IMG/VR virus record: IMGVR_UViG_3300024505_000666 | Coordinates: 1-27,671 of that record | Direction: 5' to 3' (one strand) | Source of the DNA: a virus | DNA: 27,671 bases | Shown: positions 1 through 7,135 of the stretch, in pieces | How positions within the stretch are numbered: position 1 is the stretch's first letter | How the letters are laid out: each line of letters starts with the position of its first letter | The notes under the pieces: model-generated | Seen by the model: the letters and a program-made list of their open reading frames with translations, nothing else | What the model was told of the DNA's origin: nothing | The model's database searches: none | Made by a program: the position numbers and the translations under genes

Positions 1-240
1 TTTCTCAACCTGGACAAGTACCTCGTCGCCCGCGAGAAGTTCGTCCAGACCGCCCGCAACGCCGCCGGCACCACGTTCGCCGTTCTGAAGGATGGCCAGT
101 GGTACGAGAAGGGCGACATGGGCTGGTGGGGTATGGTCGCCGACGAGAAGGATCAGGACGAGTGGAACGCTCAGTTCGCCAAGCTGATCGACGACCTGCC
201 GGAAGACACCCGACTGACCGTCGTGGACTGCCACATCTAA
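1..240 (+). CDS. Conserved phage protein, C-terminal part (5' partial)
   Basis: An open frame runs from the first base to TAA at 238-240, giving 79 residues with the true start outside the window. The visible part is rich in Trp, Asp and Glu and ends LTVVDCHI. The segment KDGQWYEKGDMGWWG (about residues 35-49) followed by a DEKD stretch resembles a family of uncharacterised proteins that I recall from many tailed phages. No catalytic motif is visible. It is followed at once by a strong intrinsic terminator, so it is the last gene of an operon that begins upstream. Function unknown; the reading frame itself is secure. Confidence 0.85.
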   Translation, partial: FLNLDKYLVAREKFVQTARNAAGTTFAVLKDGQWYEKGDMGWWGMVADEKDQDEWNAQFAKLIDDLPEDTRLTVVDCHI

Positions 241-243
241 CCC

Positions 244-267
244 GATGGGCTTCGGCCCATCTTTCTT
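244..267 (+). terminator. Intrinsic terminator after the first gene
   Basis: A perfect 7-bp stem GATGGGC (244-250) / GCCCATC (255-261) is closed by a TTCG tetraloop and followed by TTTCTT. It lies four bases after the stop codon of the upstream gene and before the next ribosome binding site. Confidence 0.85.
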
Positions 268-290
268 CATCCATCTATAGGAGAACTTTC

Positions 291-851
291 ATGAAACTGA
301 CCAAGTACGACCGCCAGGCCTTCGTCAAAGCCGTTCTGGCCGACATTCCGCAGATCGACTATCGAGAGCAGGCTCGCAAGCTCATTTATGAGGACTCGAT
401 CGACCAGCTGCCGAAGGTGTTGCAGGATGCGGCGCGTGACGAGAAGGCGAAGTCGTATATCCACACGACAAGCCATTACCTCAGTGCCTTCTACAACAGC
501 TTCACCGTCTTCGGACAGCGTTACCACGACTACAAGCCTTCCGACAAGATCAAGGCCAAGCTCGAGGAACTCACCAGGGCGCACGAGGCTCAAAAGGAAA
601 AGCTCGACGCTGTGGAGGCGAAGCTGACCGCCAGTATCGAAGCCTGCACAACGCTCAAGGCCGCCAAAGAGCGTCTGCCGGAATTCGAGAAGTACCTGCC
701 TGCGGACCGCACACCGGAGAAGGGCGTGTACCTGCCGGCCGTCGCCAACCTCGTCGCTGACCTGGCCACCCTCGGCTGGCCCAAAGACAAGGTCGCGCCG
801 AAGGAAGAAGCAAAGCGCGGCAAGAAGACCGCCGCTGTCGTTACAGCCTGA
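291..851 (+). CDS. Conserved phage protein, possible Nmad5-like
   Basis: 186 aa. The ATG at 291 follows a TATAGGAGA ribosome site at 276-284, which decides the start over upstream in-frame GTG codons. The N-terminus (MKLTKYDRQAFVKAV) and helical layout remind me of phage proteins labelled 'nucleotide modification associated domain 5'; this is recall with low certainty. Residues about 90-125 are Lys/Glu/Ala-rich and probably coiled coil (KAKLEELTRAHEAQKEKLDA). The C-terminal 25 residues are a basic tail (KEEAKRGKKTAAV). No enzyme motif is evident. It is probably co-transcribed with the HTH gene 17 bp downstream. Confidence 0.85.
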   Translation: MKLTKYDRQAFVKAVLADIPQIDYREQARKLIYEDSIDQLPKVLQDAARDEKAKSYIHTTSHYLSAFYNSFTVFGQRYHDYKPSDKIKAKLEELTRAHEAQKEKLDAVEAKLTASIEACTTLKAAKERLPEFEKYLPADRTPEKGVYLPAVANLVADLATLGWPKDKVAPKEEAKRGKKTAAVVTA

Positions 852-868
852 CCTGAAGGAGAGCCGTC

Positions 869-1093
869 ATGACCCAAGCAGAAGTCGTTCTTGCCGCTCT
901 CCATAAAGCACCGCTGACCTCGATGGAAGCCTTCGTCGAGTTCGGCATCACCCGCCTTGCGGCTCGAATCAACGAGCTTCGCAAGGCAGGCCACCACATC
1001 GAAACCATCCACAAGACGACGACCAACCGGCTCGGTGGACGATGCACATATGCCCAGTACGCCTTGCTTGCAAGCCCTGCGTCGGGTTCATAA
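869..1093 (+). CDS. Small helix-turn-helix DNA-binding protein (HTH_39-like)
   Basis: 74 aa, ATG after GAAGGAG. The body reads as one winged/helix-turn-helix domain: helix 1 QAEVVLAALHKAP, then LTSMEAFVEFGITRLAARINELRK (about residues 16-39) as helix-turn-helix, then GHHIETIHK and a wing ending in YAQYAL. This is the pattern I know from the phage HTH_39 family, where 'PLT..EA...GI.RLAARI.ELR..G' is typical. Likely a DNA-binding regulator; it is a candidate for binding one of the repeated operators here, but nothing in the sequence proves that. Its 3' end overlaps the promoter of the next operon. Confidence 0.85.
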   Translation: MTQAEVVLAALHKAPLTSMEAFVEFGITRLAARINELRKAGHHIETIHKTTTNRLGGRCTYAQYALLASPASGS

Positions 1094-1110
1094 CATAAGT
1101 CATCACTGAC
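1068..1110 (+). promoter_or_regulatory. Sigma70-like promoter with GTCA-N4-TGAC dyad
   Basis: TTGCAA (1068-1073), 17-bp spacer, TAACAT (1091-1096), then the dyad GTCATCACTGAC (1099-1110) covering the expected start site. The -35 lies inside the end of the HTH gene. First member of the recurring operator family in this window. Confidence 0.6.
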
Positions 1111-1123
1111 ACAGAAAGGCATT

Positions 1124-1291
1124 ATGCAATCGCTCGTCAACTTCTTTGGCCGACGCCGATTCAACTACATCGACACGATCGGCATCTTGGCGTTCGCCGA
1201 ACTCTGGGGAGCAAACCATCTGGTTCTCGCCCTGCTGGCGTTCTTTCTGATCTTCCTCGTGTCCGTCACGGTCGAGGGGAGGGTGCGCTGA
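1124..1291 (+). CDS. Small membrane protein
   Basis: 55 aa, ATG at 1124 after AGAAAGG. A basic N-terminus (FGRRRF) precedes a long hydrophobic stretch from about residue 18 to 50 (LAFAELWG, then LVLALLAFFLIFLVSV), enough for one or two inner-membrane helices, with a short charged tail. The stop overlaps the next start (TGATG), so translation is probably coupled. No family recognised. Confidence 0.75.
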   Translation: MQSLVNFFGRRRFNYIDTIGILAFAELWGANHLVLALLAFFLIFLVSVTVEGRVR

Positions 1292-1503
1292 TGCCGGACA
1301 TTTCGATGTGCGCCAACCGCACCTGCCCAAAGGCAAAGGACTGCTATCGCTTCAGAGCGATACCCAACCCGTACCGCCAGGCGTATTCGTCCTTCGCGCC
1401 CGACGAAAGCGGCCACTGCGGCTACTTCTCGCCGATCGAGGGCTACTCCGAGCAGTACCTGCAACCCTATCCGAAAGACAACAATGAGAATCATCGGACT
1501 TGA
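1291..1503 (+). CDS. Small Cys-rich, probably metal-binding phage protein
   Basis: 70 aa, starting on the ATG that overlaps the previous stop. Four cysteines occur as C7-N-R-T-C-P...C17 and C43 (MCANRTCPKAKDCYRF, then GHCGYFSP), a pattern that suggests a zinc or iron-sulphur site. It resembles small phage proteins with the 'CPxxxxCYRfxA.P...rQ.Y' signature that I recall as uncharacterised. Its last 20 bases overlap the exonuclease start at 1484. Confidence 0.8.
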   Translation: MPDISMCANRTCPKAKDCYRFRAIPNPYRQAYSSFAPDESGHCGYFSPIEGYSEQYLQPYPKDNNENHRT

Positions 1504-2077
1504 TACCGAAACCACCGGCCTGGAGCAAGAGAAGGGCCACCGCATCATCGAAATCGCCCTGCTGACCTACGACTTGGACTCGAGGGCGCTGATCGACAAG
1601 TGGGTACAGCGGATCGACCCCGAGCGCAGCATCGACCCTGGCGCGCAGGCCGCGCATGGCATCAGCTACTCGGAGCTCGTCGGTGAGCCGAAGTGGGAAG
1701 ACGTGGCTGAAGAAGTCGCTCGGCGTCTGAGTACGGCGGAGCTCCTGGTAGCGCACAACATGGGCTTCGACGGTCCGTTCATTGGCGCTGAGCTCCATCG
1801 GGTTGGCCAGGAAGTGCCTGACGTGCATAGCCTCTGCACGATGGAGAACGCCCGCTGGGCTTGCCCTGACGGTAAGTTACCTCGTCTTGGCGAGCTTTGC
1901 TTCGCGATGGGAGTCGATTACGACCCCGCCAAAGCACACGCCGCAGAGTATGACGTGAACGTCATGATGGACTGCTTCTTTCGCGGTCTGGAGCGTGGCT
2001 TCTACCAGCTGCCAAAAGCGCTTCGAAGCATGAGCGGCTTCAAGAACTGCCACGACGCACCGGCGGTCCCAGCATGA
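1484..2077 (+). CDS. DnaQ-like DEDDh 3'-5' exonuclease
   Basis: 197 aa. Exo I motif DTET (D7, E9) is followed by TGL. Exo II is HNMGFD with D96. Exo III is AHAAEYDVNVM with H152 and D157. These complete a DEDDh active site as in the DnaQ epsilon proofreading domain and RNase T, which use two metal ions to remove nucleotides from 3' ends. Length matches a stand-alone exonuclease domain, with no polymerase fused. It may act in proofreading, DNA repair or nucleotide recycling; substrate cannot be told. It overlaps its upstream neighbour by 20 bp and its downstream neighbour by ATGA. Confidence 0.93.
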   Translation: MRIIGLDTETTGLEQEKGHRIIEIALLTYDLDSRALIDKWVQRIDPERSIDPGAQAAHGISYSELVGEPKWEDVAEEVARRLSTAELLVAHNMGFDGPFIGAELHRVGQEVPDVHSLCTMENARWACPDGKLPRLGELCFAMGVDYDPAKAHAAEYDVNVMMDCFFRGLERGFYQLPKALRSMSGFKNCHDAPAVPA

Positions 2078-2283
2078 AGCCTCGCGCCAAGATTACAAAT
2101 GCCTACAAGGAAAAGTGGGCTGACGCACATGTCCTGATCGGTTTCTGCACGGCTCACGAAAGCCGCCCCGAACTGGTTGGCGAACGCATTCACACCAGCG
2201 CCATCTTGAAGGTCAAGGGCAATACGGTGGAGACGCGGAACACGATCTACGAAGTCGAGTGGGGCACCAATGAAGATTCCTGA
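2074..2283 (+). CDS. Conserved small phage protein, unknown
   Basis: 69 aa. The start overlaps the exonuclease stop (ATGA) and the end overlaps the next gene by 14 bp. The sequence alternates short strands (AHVLIGFC, SAILKVKG, IYEVEWG), suggesting a small beta-rich fold. No motif recognised. Tight coupling on both sides supports it being real. Confidence 0.75.
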   Translation: MKPRAKITNAYKEKWADAHVLIGFCTAHESRPELVGERIHTSAILKVKGNTVETRNTIYEVEWGTNEDS

Positions 2284-2623
2284 ACTCACTTGGCCAGACG
2301 ACACCAACGAAGTGGAGTGCGTCGGCTTCAGCGAGGCGCTCGTCTACGACCTGATCTTCGCCATCGACCACGATCGAGTGAAGGTCATCAGCAATGGCCG
2401 AAACGCCTGGTATCGCGACTGGACCTTCGACTTTCTTGGCTTTCGCTACACGGTGGAAGTGGAGGAGCTCAGCCAGGAGCTCGTACCCTACCGCATTCAA
2501 AAGATCGCTCGGCTTGGTGTGGACAACGACGGCAACACCATCGTCGATGAGAGCTTCACCAACCCCACATCCATGTACCCCGAACCTGCGCCCAAGTACG
2601 AAGGCGCATGGGGCTCATTCTGA
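2270..2623 (+). CDS. Unknown phage protein
   Basis: 117 aa, starting 14 bp inside the previous gene. It is acidic and aromatic-rich with predicted beta strands (DWTFDFLGFRYTVEVEEL, about residues 50-67) and a Pro-rich C-terminus (PEPAPKYEGAWGSF). No enzyme or binding motif recognised. Codon use matches neighbours. Confidence 0.78.
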   Translation: MKIPELTWPDDTNEVECVGFSEALVYDLIFAIDHDRVKVISNGRNAWYRDWTFDFLGFRYTVEVEELSQELVPYRIQKIARLGVDNDGNTIVDESFTNPTSMYPEPAPKYEGAWGSF

Positions 2624-2632
2624 AAGACAACA

Positions 2633-2788
2633 ATGGAACACTACTCCCGATTCATCGACTTCTGCATTCTGGCTTCATTCATCCATGCCGTGCCCGACAT
2701 GAGCAAGCGTTCGCGCCAAATTTGGAGCGTGGTGTGGACGTGTATGGCGGTCGTAGCCATCGGCATCATGATTTACAAAGGAGCCTGA
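2633..2788 (+). CDS. Small membrane protein
   Basis: 51 aa, ATG at 2633 ten bases after the previous stop. Hydrophobic segments FCILASFIHAV (about residues 10-20) and WSVVWTCMAVVAIGIMIY (about 31-48) flank the basic loop MSKRSRQ. A one- or two-pass membrane protein. An AAAGGAG ribosome site for the next gene lies inside its last codons. Confidence 0.65.
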   Translation: MEHYSRFIDFCILASFIHAVPDMSKRSRQIWSVVWTCMAVVAIGIMIYKGA

Positions 2789-2789
2789 C

Positions 2790-3176
2790 ATGCCCATCAA
2801 GTTCAAAGCCATCGAGCTTCAACGCGAACGAACCATGATTCCTACGCCTCGAGAGTTCGAGATTGGACCGAACCCAAGCTATCTGAACAGCCTGGTGACT
2901 GGCTGCTTCTCGCCGATCCTGCATCTGCCGCAGATCATCTTCCTCGGTGCCTTGTGGCCGTTCGTCAAGGCGATCTTCAACGCAATGGCGTTCATCTGCC
3001 TGTCGTTCTTTGCGGGCATCACCGGACGCGCCAACGGCTTCAGAGTCATCGGCATGCAGGAGCGTGAGTTGACGGCCGACGAGAAGGAGCTGGCGCTGCG
3101 CGACATGATGGCCGGCTCAGGCTACAAAGCAGTGCCGCTGGACACTTCACTGGCAAACAAGCAAGAACAGCAGTAA
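2790..3176 (+). CDS. Membrane-anchored phage protein
   Basis: 128 aa, ATG at 2790 after AAAGGAG. A polar N-terminal 30 residues is followed by two hydrophobic stretches, about 33-57 (LVTGCFSPILHLPQIIFLGALW) and 60-78 (KAIFNAMAFICLSFFAGITG). A cytoplasmic-looking acidic/amphipathic C-terminus follows (TADEKELALRDMMAGSG). Probably an inner-membrane protein. Last gene of the operon that starts at 1124. No family recognised. Confidence 0.8.
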   Translation: MPIKFKAIELQRERTMIPTPREFEIGPNPSYLNSLVTGCFSPILHLPQIIFLGALWPFVKAIFNAMAFICLSFFAGITGRANGFRVIGMQERELTADEKELALRDMMAGSGYKAVPLDTSLANKQEQQ

Positions 3177-3201
3177 GTCCTGCGTGCGCTTGTCACAATA
3201 C

Positions 3202-3213
3202 GTCATCGGTGAC
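3202..3213 (+). promoter_or_regulatory. Operator-like dyad GTCATCGGTGAC
   Basis: Perfect GTCA-N4-TGAC dyad, two bases after a -10-like CACAAT (3194-3199) and 19 bp before the next start codon. No good -35 is seen at 17 bp. Confidence 0.55.
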
Positions 3214-3232
3214 ATATAGCAAAGGAGCGCAC

Positions 3233-3697
3233 ATGCAAGCACACCCCGTCCCCAAAGTTGGCGACACCGTTGTCCTCAACGACAACGGCCTCGAACAAGT
3301 CTTCGGACGCAAGCACGGCCTGGCCCACATGAAGACCCTTCGGATGAAGGTCACGCATGTGGACTTTGATTCGCCGACGTTTCCCGAGCCGACCTACCCA
3401 ATGGAAGTGGACAACAAGGAGATCAGCGCCTACCTGATCGACCACCACTGCTTCGACATTGTGGAGTCGGCACCTGCGGTTCGCTACGAGGAGTGGAGCG
3501 GCACACACGGTCGTGGTGGCATTCAGCGAACGCTGGATCGCAACAACGCAGAGGACGCAGCCTTTCTCTCGGACGCTGTGACCATCGTGAACGACAACGG
3601 CAACGAGCGCCCGATGACGTTCGACGAAGCTGAGGCATTTGGCGTTCGTCGCATCGTCACCGCTCGGAAAATCATGCCCGAAAGCGACTGGTCATGA
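3233..3697 (+). CDS. Conserved phage protein, SH3-like N-terminus
   Basis: 154 aa. ATG 3233 is preceded by AAAGGAG at 3221-3227, preferred over an in-frame GTG at 3209 inside the operator. The N-terminus (VGDTVVLNDNGLEQVFG) looks like a small beta-barrel, and the segment DNKEISAYLIDHHCFDIVE is typical of a phage family I recall as uncharacterised. The C-terminal third (RTLDRNNAEDAAFLSD onward) is predicted helical. First gene of an operon running to 5579. Confidence 0.85.
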   Translation: MQAHPVPKVGDTVVLNDNGLEQVFGRKHGLAHMKTLRMKVTHVDFDSPTFPEPTYPMEVDNKEISAYLIDHHCFDIVESAPAVRYEEWSGTHGRGGIQRTLDRNNAEDAAFLSDAVTIVNDNGNERPMTFDEAEAFGVRRIVTARKIMPESDWS

Positions 3698-3831
3698 GCC
3701 GCAAGAAGAAGCGCGAGCCCAAGCGCCGCAACCCAGTCATTCGTCGGCTGATCGAGAACCCCAAGCGCAACGCAGGCGCGCACAAGCGCAAGCAGCCTAC
3801 CAAGCGCGATCAGCGAAGGATCGAGGAATGA
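3694..3831 (+). CDS. Very basic 45-aa phage protein
   Basis: Starts on ATGA overlapping the previous stop and ends overlapping the next start. About half the residues are Lys or Arg (for example SRKKKREPKRRNP), with a net charge high enough to imply nucleic-acid binding. Similar tiny 'RKKKREPKRRNP' proteins occur in other phages, as far as I recall, without known function. Confidence 0.75.
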   Translation: MSRKKKREPKRRNPVIRRLIENPKRNAGAHKRKQPTKRDQRRIEE

Positions 3832-4076
3832 TGACCGTCCGCGAACAGTACGAACGCCAGTGCAGAGTGGCGGCAAGCACCAGCGCCTTCTACAACACCA
3901 CGCTGGATGTAGTGCTCGTTTGGCACCGAAATGGCTCGCCATCCAGGGTCAGCATCCTGGGCAACGCCATCAGCCGTGCAGCGTATCGCGCCTGGAAAAA
4001 GGACGGCTCGAACGTGCGCCTTCTCTGCACCTATACCAACGGCCAACGTGACGCCGTGAAAGTGAGACTCGGATGA
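3828..4076 (+). CDS. Small phage protein, unknown
   Basis: 82 aa from the ATG at 3828; ATG 3831 is an equally possible start one codon later. Overlaps both neighbours by four bases. Basic, with a predicted central strand region (TLDVVLVWHRNG) and helix (AISRAAYRAWKKDG). No recognised domain. Confidence 0.75.
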   Translation: MMTVREQYERQCRVAASTSAFYNTTLDVVLVWHRNGSPSRVSILGNAISRAAYRAWKKDGSNVRLLCTYTNGQRDAVKVRLG

Positions 4077-4558
4077 ACATCTTCGCCCTTCATCGCAACC
4101 CAACCATCGCCGCGCAAATGGCGTGCGACAAGCATGTAGTGAAGATGATTGTGGAGAGCGCACAACTCTTGTCTGCCGTACTCATCAAGAACGGCCACGA
4201 GGCGCCCTACAAGCTCACCCACCAGCATCACCCTTGCACGATCTGGGCAGGCGAGACGGCGCACAACTACGCATGGCTCTGGCATCACGGCCAGGCGCTG
4301 TGCGAGGAGTACACCTATCGGTACGGGCGGCTGCACGCCACCTACCCGTACTTCAAGGGCTTGCTTCGCAACATGCCGAAGCTGCCACACAAGGGCCTGA
4401 CGCCATTCGCGCAGGCCATGCCCGAAGAGTTCCGCGATCCCAATCCGGTGATCGCCTATCGCAAGTTCTACATCGGCGCCAAAGCCCACTTCGCAACCTG
4501 GAAGCAGAGGCCGGAGCCGCTGTGGTTCACCCTGAAACAACCTGAACTGGAGGTCTGA
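4073..4558 (+). CDS. Conserved phage protein with CDKHVVKM signature
   Basis: 161 aa. The sequence CDKHVVKMIVESAQLLS (about residues 18-34), followed by LTHQHHPCTIW and a Trp/His/Tyr-rich middle (HNYAWLWHHGQALCEEY), is the signature of a family I have seen in many large phages with no assigned function. Conserved His, Cys and Asp could bind metal or form an active site. It is mostly alpha-helical. Such proteins sit in nucleotide-metabolism neighbourhoods, so a role in base or nucleotide chemistry is possible but unproven. Coupled upstream by ATGA; two-base gap to the next gene. Confidence 0.88.
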   Translation: MNIFALHRNPTIAAQMACDKHVVKMIVESAQLLSAVLIKNGHEAPYKLTHQHHPCTIWAGETAHNYAWLWHHGQALCEEYTYRYGRLHATYPYFKGLLRNMPKLPHKGLTPFAQAMPEEFRDPNPVIAYRKFYIGAKAHFATWKQRPEPLWFTLKQPELEV

Positions 4559-4560
4559 CT

Positions 4561-5121
4561 ATGGACAAAATCGAACCCAACATCACGCACGAGGTACGCC
4601 AGCATCTGCTGAACATGGGCTACGGCAGCATCACCAACTACATCATTCCTGGACTGTCGAGTCATCTGATCGCGGAAGACCCGCACTCCAGCCAGAAGAT
4701 TCGAATGTTCGCCAATCACCGCACTCAGGACATGCCGATCACGCCTCACAGCCATCGGTTTGACTTGGCCTGCATGGTGCTGCATGGCTCGGTGGAGAAC
4801 ACGATCTACGACGAATGGACCTATCCAGAACTGACGGACGAATTCATGGTCAGCAGGCTCGAGTACCAGGGCAATCCAGGCCAGTACAAGAAGGAGCAGG
4901 TTGCGGCCAAGCGGTTCATACGCAACACACGCCAATACACGGCAGGGCAGTGGTACTTCATGACCCACGACCAGATTCACTCCATCAAGTTCAGCAAGGA
5001 CGCGATGGTGCTGGTCTTTGAAGGCGACTCGAAGACGGACCAGACCTTGATCCTCGAGCCCTACGTGTTCGGTGAGGCCATTCCCTCCTTCAAAGTCGAA
5101 GACTGGATGTTTCAAGCATGA
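4561..5121 (+). CDS. Cupin-like beta-barrel phage protein
   Basis: 186 aa. The region PITPHSHRFDLACMVLHGSVEN (about residues 60-81), with histidines spaced as H..H...D, followed by strands and a second motif TAGQWYFMTHDQIHSI (about 126-141), resembles the two metal-binding motifs of a cupin barrel. It may bind Fe or another divalent metal; it could be an oxygenase or a non-catalytic barrel. Phage homologues are, to my knowledge, uncharacterised. ATGA overlap with the next gene. Confidence 0.82.
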   Translation: MDKIEPNITHEVRQHLLNMGYGSITNYIIPGLSSHLIAEDPHSSQKIRMFANHRTQDMPITPHSHRFDLACMVLHGSVENTIYDEWTYPELTDEFMVSRLEYQGNPGQYKKEQVAAKRFIRNTRQYTAGQWYFMTHDQIHSIKFSKDAMVLVFEGDSKTDQTLILEPYVFGEAIPSFKVEDWMFQA

Positions 5122-5579
5122 GCAAAGTGCCCTACATGTACCTGAATCGCCAGGGCATGAACATCGACCATGCCACCTGGCTGAAGCTGCTTGGCGACGA
5201 GAGTTATCGGATCGTCCGCGAGTTCGACAACGGCGTTGTCCAGATTCGCCTGATCTGGGTTGGCAAGCTCAATCGCGTCCAGCGTCAGTCATTCCGCGAA
5301 ACGTGGCCCGTCTACGAAATGCGGGTCATGAACTACAAGGCAGACGGCTCACTCGCTGCCGATCCGGTCGAAGACGGCAAGACCTTCCCCGACGAGGAGT
5401 CGGGCATCAAGGCATACGAGGAGTTTCTTCTCACCTGGACCGACTGTGAGCGGGACGACGAGAACAAGTTCGTCGAGGTGGACAACCACCTTGCGCCACC
5501 GCCACCACCGGACCCCGATGCTCCGACCTCGACCGAAGGCGTCAAGGGTTTGCCGGAAGACCTGGGCGCTGCCTGGTAG
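5118..5579 (+). CDS. Unknown phage protein with Pro-rich tail
   Basis: 153 aa. Globular N-terminal two thirds with alternating strands (VVQIRLIWVGKLNRV) and a helix (GIKAYEEFLLTWTDCE). From about residue 127 there is a disordered tail with a run of six prolines (APPPPPDPDAP) followed by an acidic end. Last gene of the operon before a 426-bp gap. Confidence 0.8.
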   Translation: MSKVPYMYLNRQGMNIDHATWLKLLGDESYRIVREFDNGVVQIRLIWVGKLNRVQRQSFRETWPVYEMRVMNYKADGSLAADPVEDGKTFPDEESGIKAYEEFLLTWTDCERDDENKFVEVDNHLAPPPPPDPDAPTSTEGVKGLPEDLGAAW

Positions 5580-6005
5580 GTACGGCGGCACTGCTGTATA
5601 GGCAGGGCTGGCACTTCATCTATTCAAGATTGGCGACAACTGGTCGCCAATTCCTTGATTGGCGCAGCTCCATGGGTGAGCCTGCGCTCACAAAATCCAT
5701 TCAAAACTGTCCAACAAAACCGATTGCATGTCCGCTTTCGGTCGAGTATTCGCGCACGCCGGCGCGCGTTTATTGGTTAGTTCCAAGCACGGCAGGTTTC
5801 CAATGATCTGTCCTGAGAAGTGCTTGTATGTCCTATCCGCACTGGTCAAAATTCAACCATCGACAAACGACATGAACGGAATGCACTGCGAAGGCGCTAT
5901 CAAATCTCCCAAGCAAAATGCTTGTTGTTCCAAAGTTCGCAAAGTACATTTCAATCATCGAATTTTCGATACCCATTCCTCAACTTTCAACGGAGATTTT
6001 TCCAA
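5580..6005 (+). promoter_or_regulatory. Non-coding leader region with hairpin and sigma70-like promoter
   Basis: No convincing gene lies here and the base composition is more AT-rich than the neighbours. A perfect 9-bp hairpin ATTGGCGAC (5629-5637) / GTCGCCAAT (5643-5651) lies near the 5' end without a clear T run. A promoter candidate TTGTTG (5922-5927), 17-bp spacer, TACATT (5945-5950) lies about 56 bp before the start codon at 6006. In-frame extensions upstream of 6006 lack a ribosome site and phage-like codon use. Confidence 0.5.
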
Positions 6006-6842
6006 ATGAGCAAGCAAGCCAAAGCCCCCAAGTCCGCCGACCTCGACACCTTCTTCCACATGATCGGTGTTCAGGACGCCCCCACCGCAACCAACGATGA
6101 CGCCTTGCTGTCCTCGATGCTCGGTGAGCTGATCGAGGAAGTCGATGAGCCCGCCAGTGTCGAGCCCGCTGCGCTCGAAGCCGCTGTCGCCGAGGTCGAG
6201 AAGGCCGAAGCGGTGCAGGGTCTGTACGCCGAGAGCGACACCGAAGCCGCTGTCGCCGAAGCTGACAAGCCCAGCACCGACCCTGAAGCCGCCACCGAGA
6301 AGGTCAAGAAGGCCAAGAAAGCGAAAGCCCCGAAGGAGCCGAAAGAACCGAAGGCGCCTCGCGTCACGTCCATCACGCACAAACCTGGCGACCGTCTGCT
6401 GGCGCTGCTGGGCGGCAACAAGGCGCTGCTGACCTTCTCGAAGGACGACGACACGATCGCTGCCGAGTCGCGTGCCGATCAGTTCATCGAGGCGATGAAC
6501 GACCGCGATGCCATCGCTGACAAGGTCAAGGACAAGGCCATCATGCTGCTGACCTGGATCGCATCGGGCAAGGACGTTGGCGCTCTGAACGAGGTTCTGC
6601 TTCGGACGTTCAAGGTGCTGTTCGAGCAGGGCGAACTGACCAGCGGCAAGAATGGCAACCTGCAGACCAACCTGCTGGCCAAGCCGTACAGCCCTGGCAC
6701 CGCAGCATCGCAGGCAAACCAGATGTTCATGCTGATGCCTATCCTCGGTGTCACGATGCGCGAGAAGGGCCGCATGGTGCTCAATCCGTCGAGCATCATC
6801 GGCGAGGCGATGAAGGTGAAGCTGGGCTACGCTGTCGCCTAA
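6006..6842 (+). CDS. Conserved phage protein with Ala/Glu/Lys-rich linker
   Basis: 278 aa. Residues 1-45 form a small acidic domain. About 45-120 is low complexity, first Ala/Glu/Val repeats, then a Lys/Pro-rich segment (KKAKKAKAPKEPKEPKAP). From about 125 a helical domain runs to the end (QFIEAMNDRDAIADKVKDKA, then LRTFKVLFEQGEL and LAKPYSPGTAASQANQMFM). The C-terminal domain resembles an uncharacterised phage family. It stands alone between its own promoter and a strong terminator with a long leader, the arrangement expected of an abundantly made protein. A nucleic-acid or scaffold-like role would suit the tail, but that is guesswork. Confidence 0.88.
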   Translation: MSKQAKAPKSADLDTFFHMIGVQDAPTATNDDALLSSMLGELIEEVDEPASVEPAALEAAVAEVEKAEAVQGLYAESDTEAAVAEADKPSTDPEAATEKVKKAKKAKAPKEPKEPKAPRVTSITHKPGDRLLALLGGNKALLTFSKDDDTIAAESRADQFIEAMNDRDAIADKVKDKAIMLLTWIASGKDVGALNEVLLRTFKVLFEQGELTSGKNGNLQTNLLAKPYSPGTAASQANQMFMLMPILGVTMREKGRMVLNPSSIIGEAMKVKLGYAVA

Positions 6843-6877
6843 GTCACCACTGAGAGGAGGGCGTAAGCCCTCCTTTC
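6843..6877 (+). terminator. Degenerate operator dyad and intrinsic terminator
   Basis: Directly after the stop codon lies GTCACCACTGAG (6843-6854), a one-mismatch version of the operator dyad. Then comes an 8-bp hairpin AGGAGGGC (6855-6862) / GCCCTCCT (6867-6874) with a GTAA loop and a short T run (6874-6876). Confidence 0.7.
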
Positions 6878-6916
6878 ACCAGAGGGCTTCACACGTTGGA
6901 GCTTTCTGGTGAAAGG
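6872..6916 (+). promoter_or_regulatory. 12-bp inverted repeat that buries a ribosome binding site
   Basis: CCTTTCACCAGA (6872-6883) is perfectly complementary to TCTGGTGAAAGG (6905-6916). The right arm contains the GAAAGGA ribosome site for the gene starting at 6923. The left arm shares three bases with the terminator stem, so the two structures compete. Confidence 0.6.
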
Positions 6917-6922
6917 AACACG

Positions 6923-7135
6923 ATGCACAACTTCGAATATGCCGAACGCGCCCAGATGCTTCGGATGCTTAATGAGCGGGCCTCATACAAGCACATGGCC
7001 TATCAGATGCAGCAGGCGCTGATGGCAATCGCGTCAGGCGATGGCGACGCGATGGTGATCGCACAACAGACTTTGGACAAACTGAGAAAGGAGTATGAAA
7101 ATGGATTTGAGCAAACTGGAACAAATGAGCACTGA
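6923..7135 (+). CDS. Small helical phage protein
   Basis: 70 aa, ATG 6923 six bases after GAAAGGA. Met/Gln/Ala-rich helices (RAQMLRMLNERASYKHMAY, QQALMAIASGDGDAMV) suggest a small all-alpha protein. No family recognised. It overlaps the next gene by 35 bp. Its ribosome site is buried in the inverted repeat upstream, so translation may be regulated. Confidence 0.75.
   Translation: MHNFEYAERAQMLRMLNERASYKHMAYQMQQALMAIASGDGDAMVIAQQTLDKLRKEYENGFEQTGTNEH

Noticed and set aside
99-290. N-terminal extension of the 291 gene to a GTG at 99
   Set aside because: It overlaps the upstream gene and the terminator; the AGGAGA ribosome site marks the ATG at 291.
5728-6009. Plus-strand open frame in the leader of the 6006 gene
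   Set aside because: No ribosome site, cysteine-rich random-looking translation, and it spans the predicted promoter.
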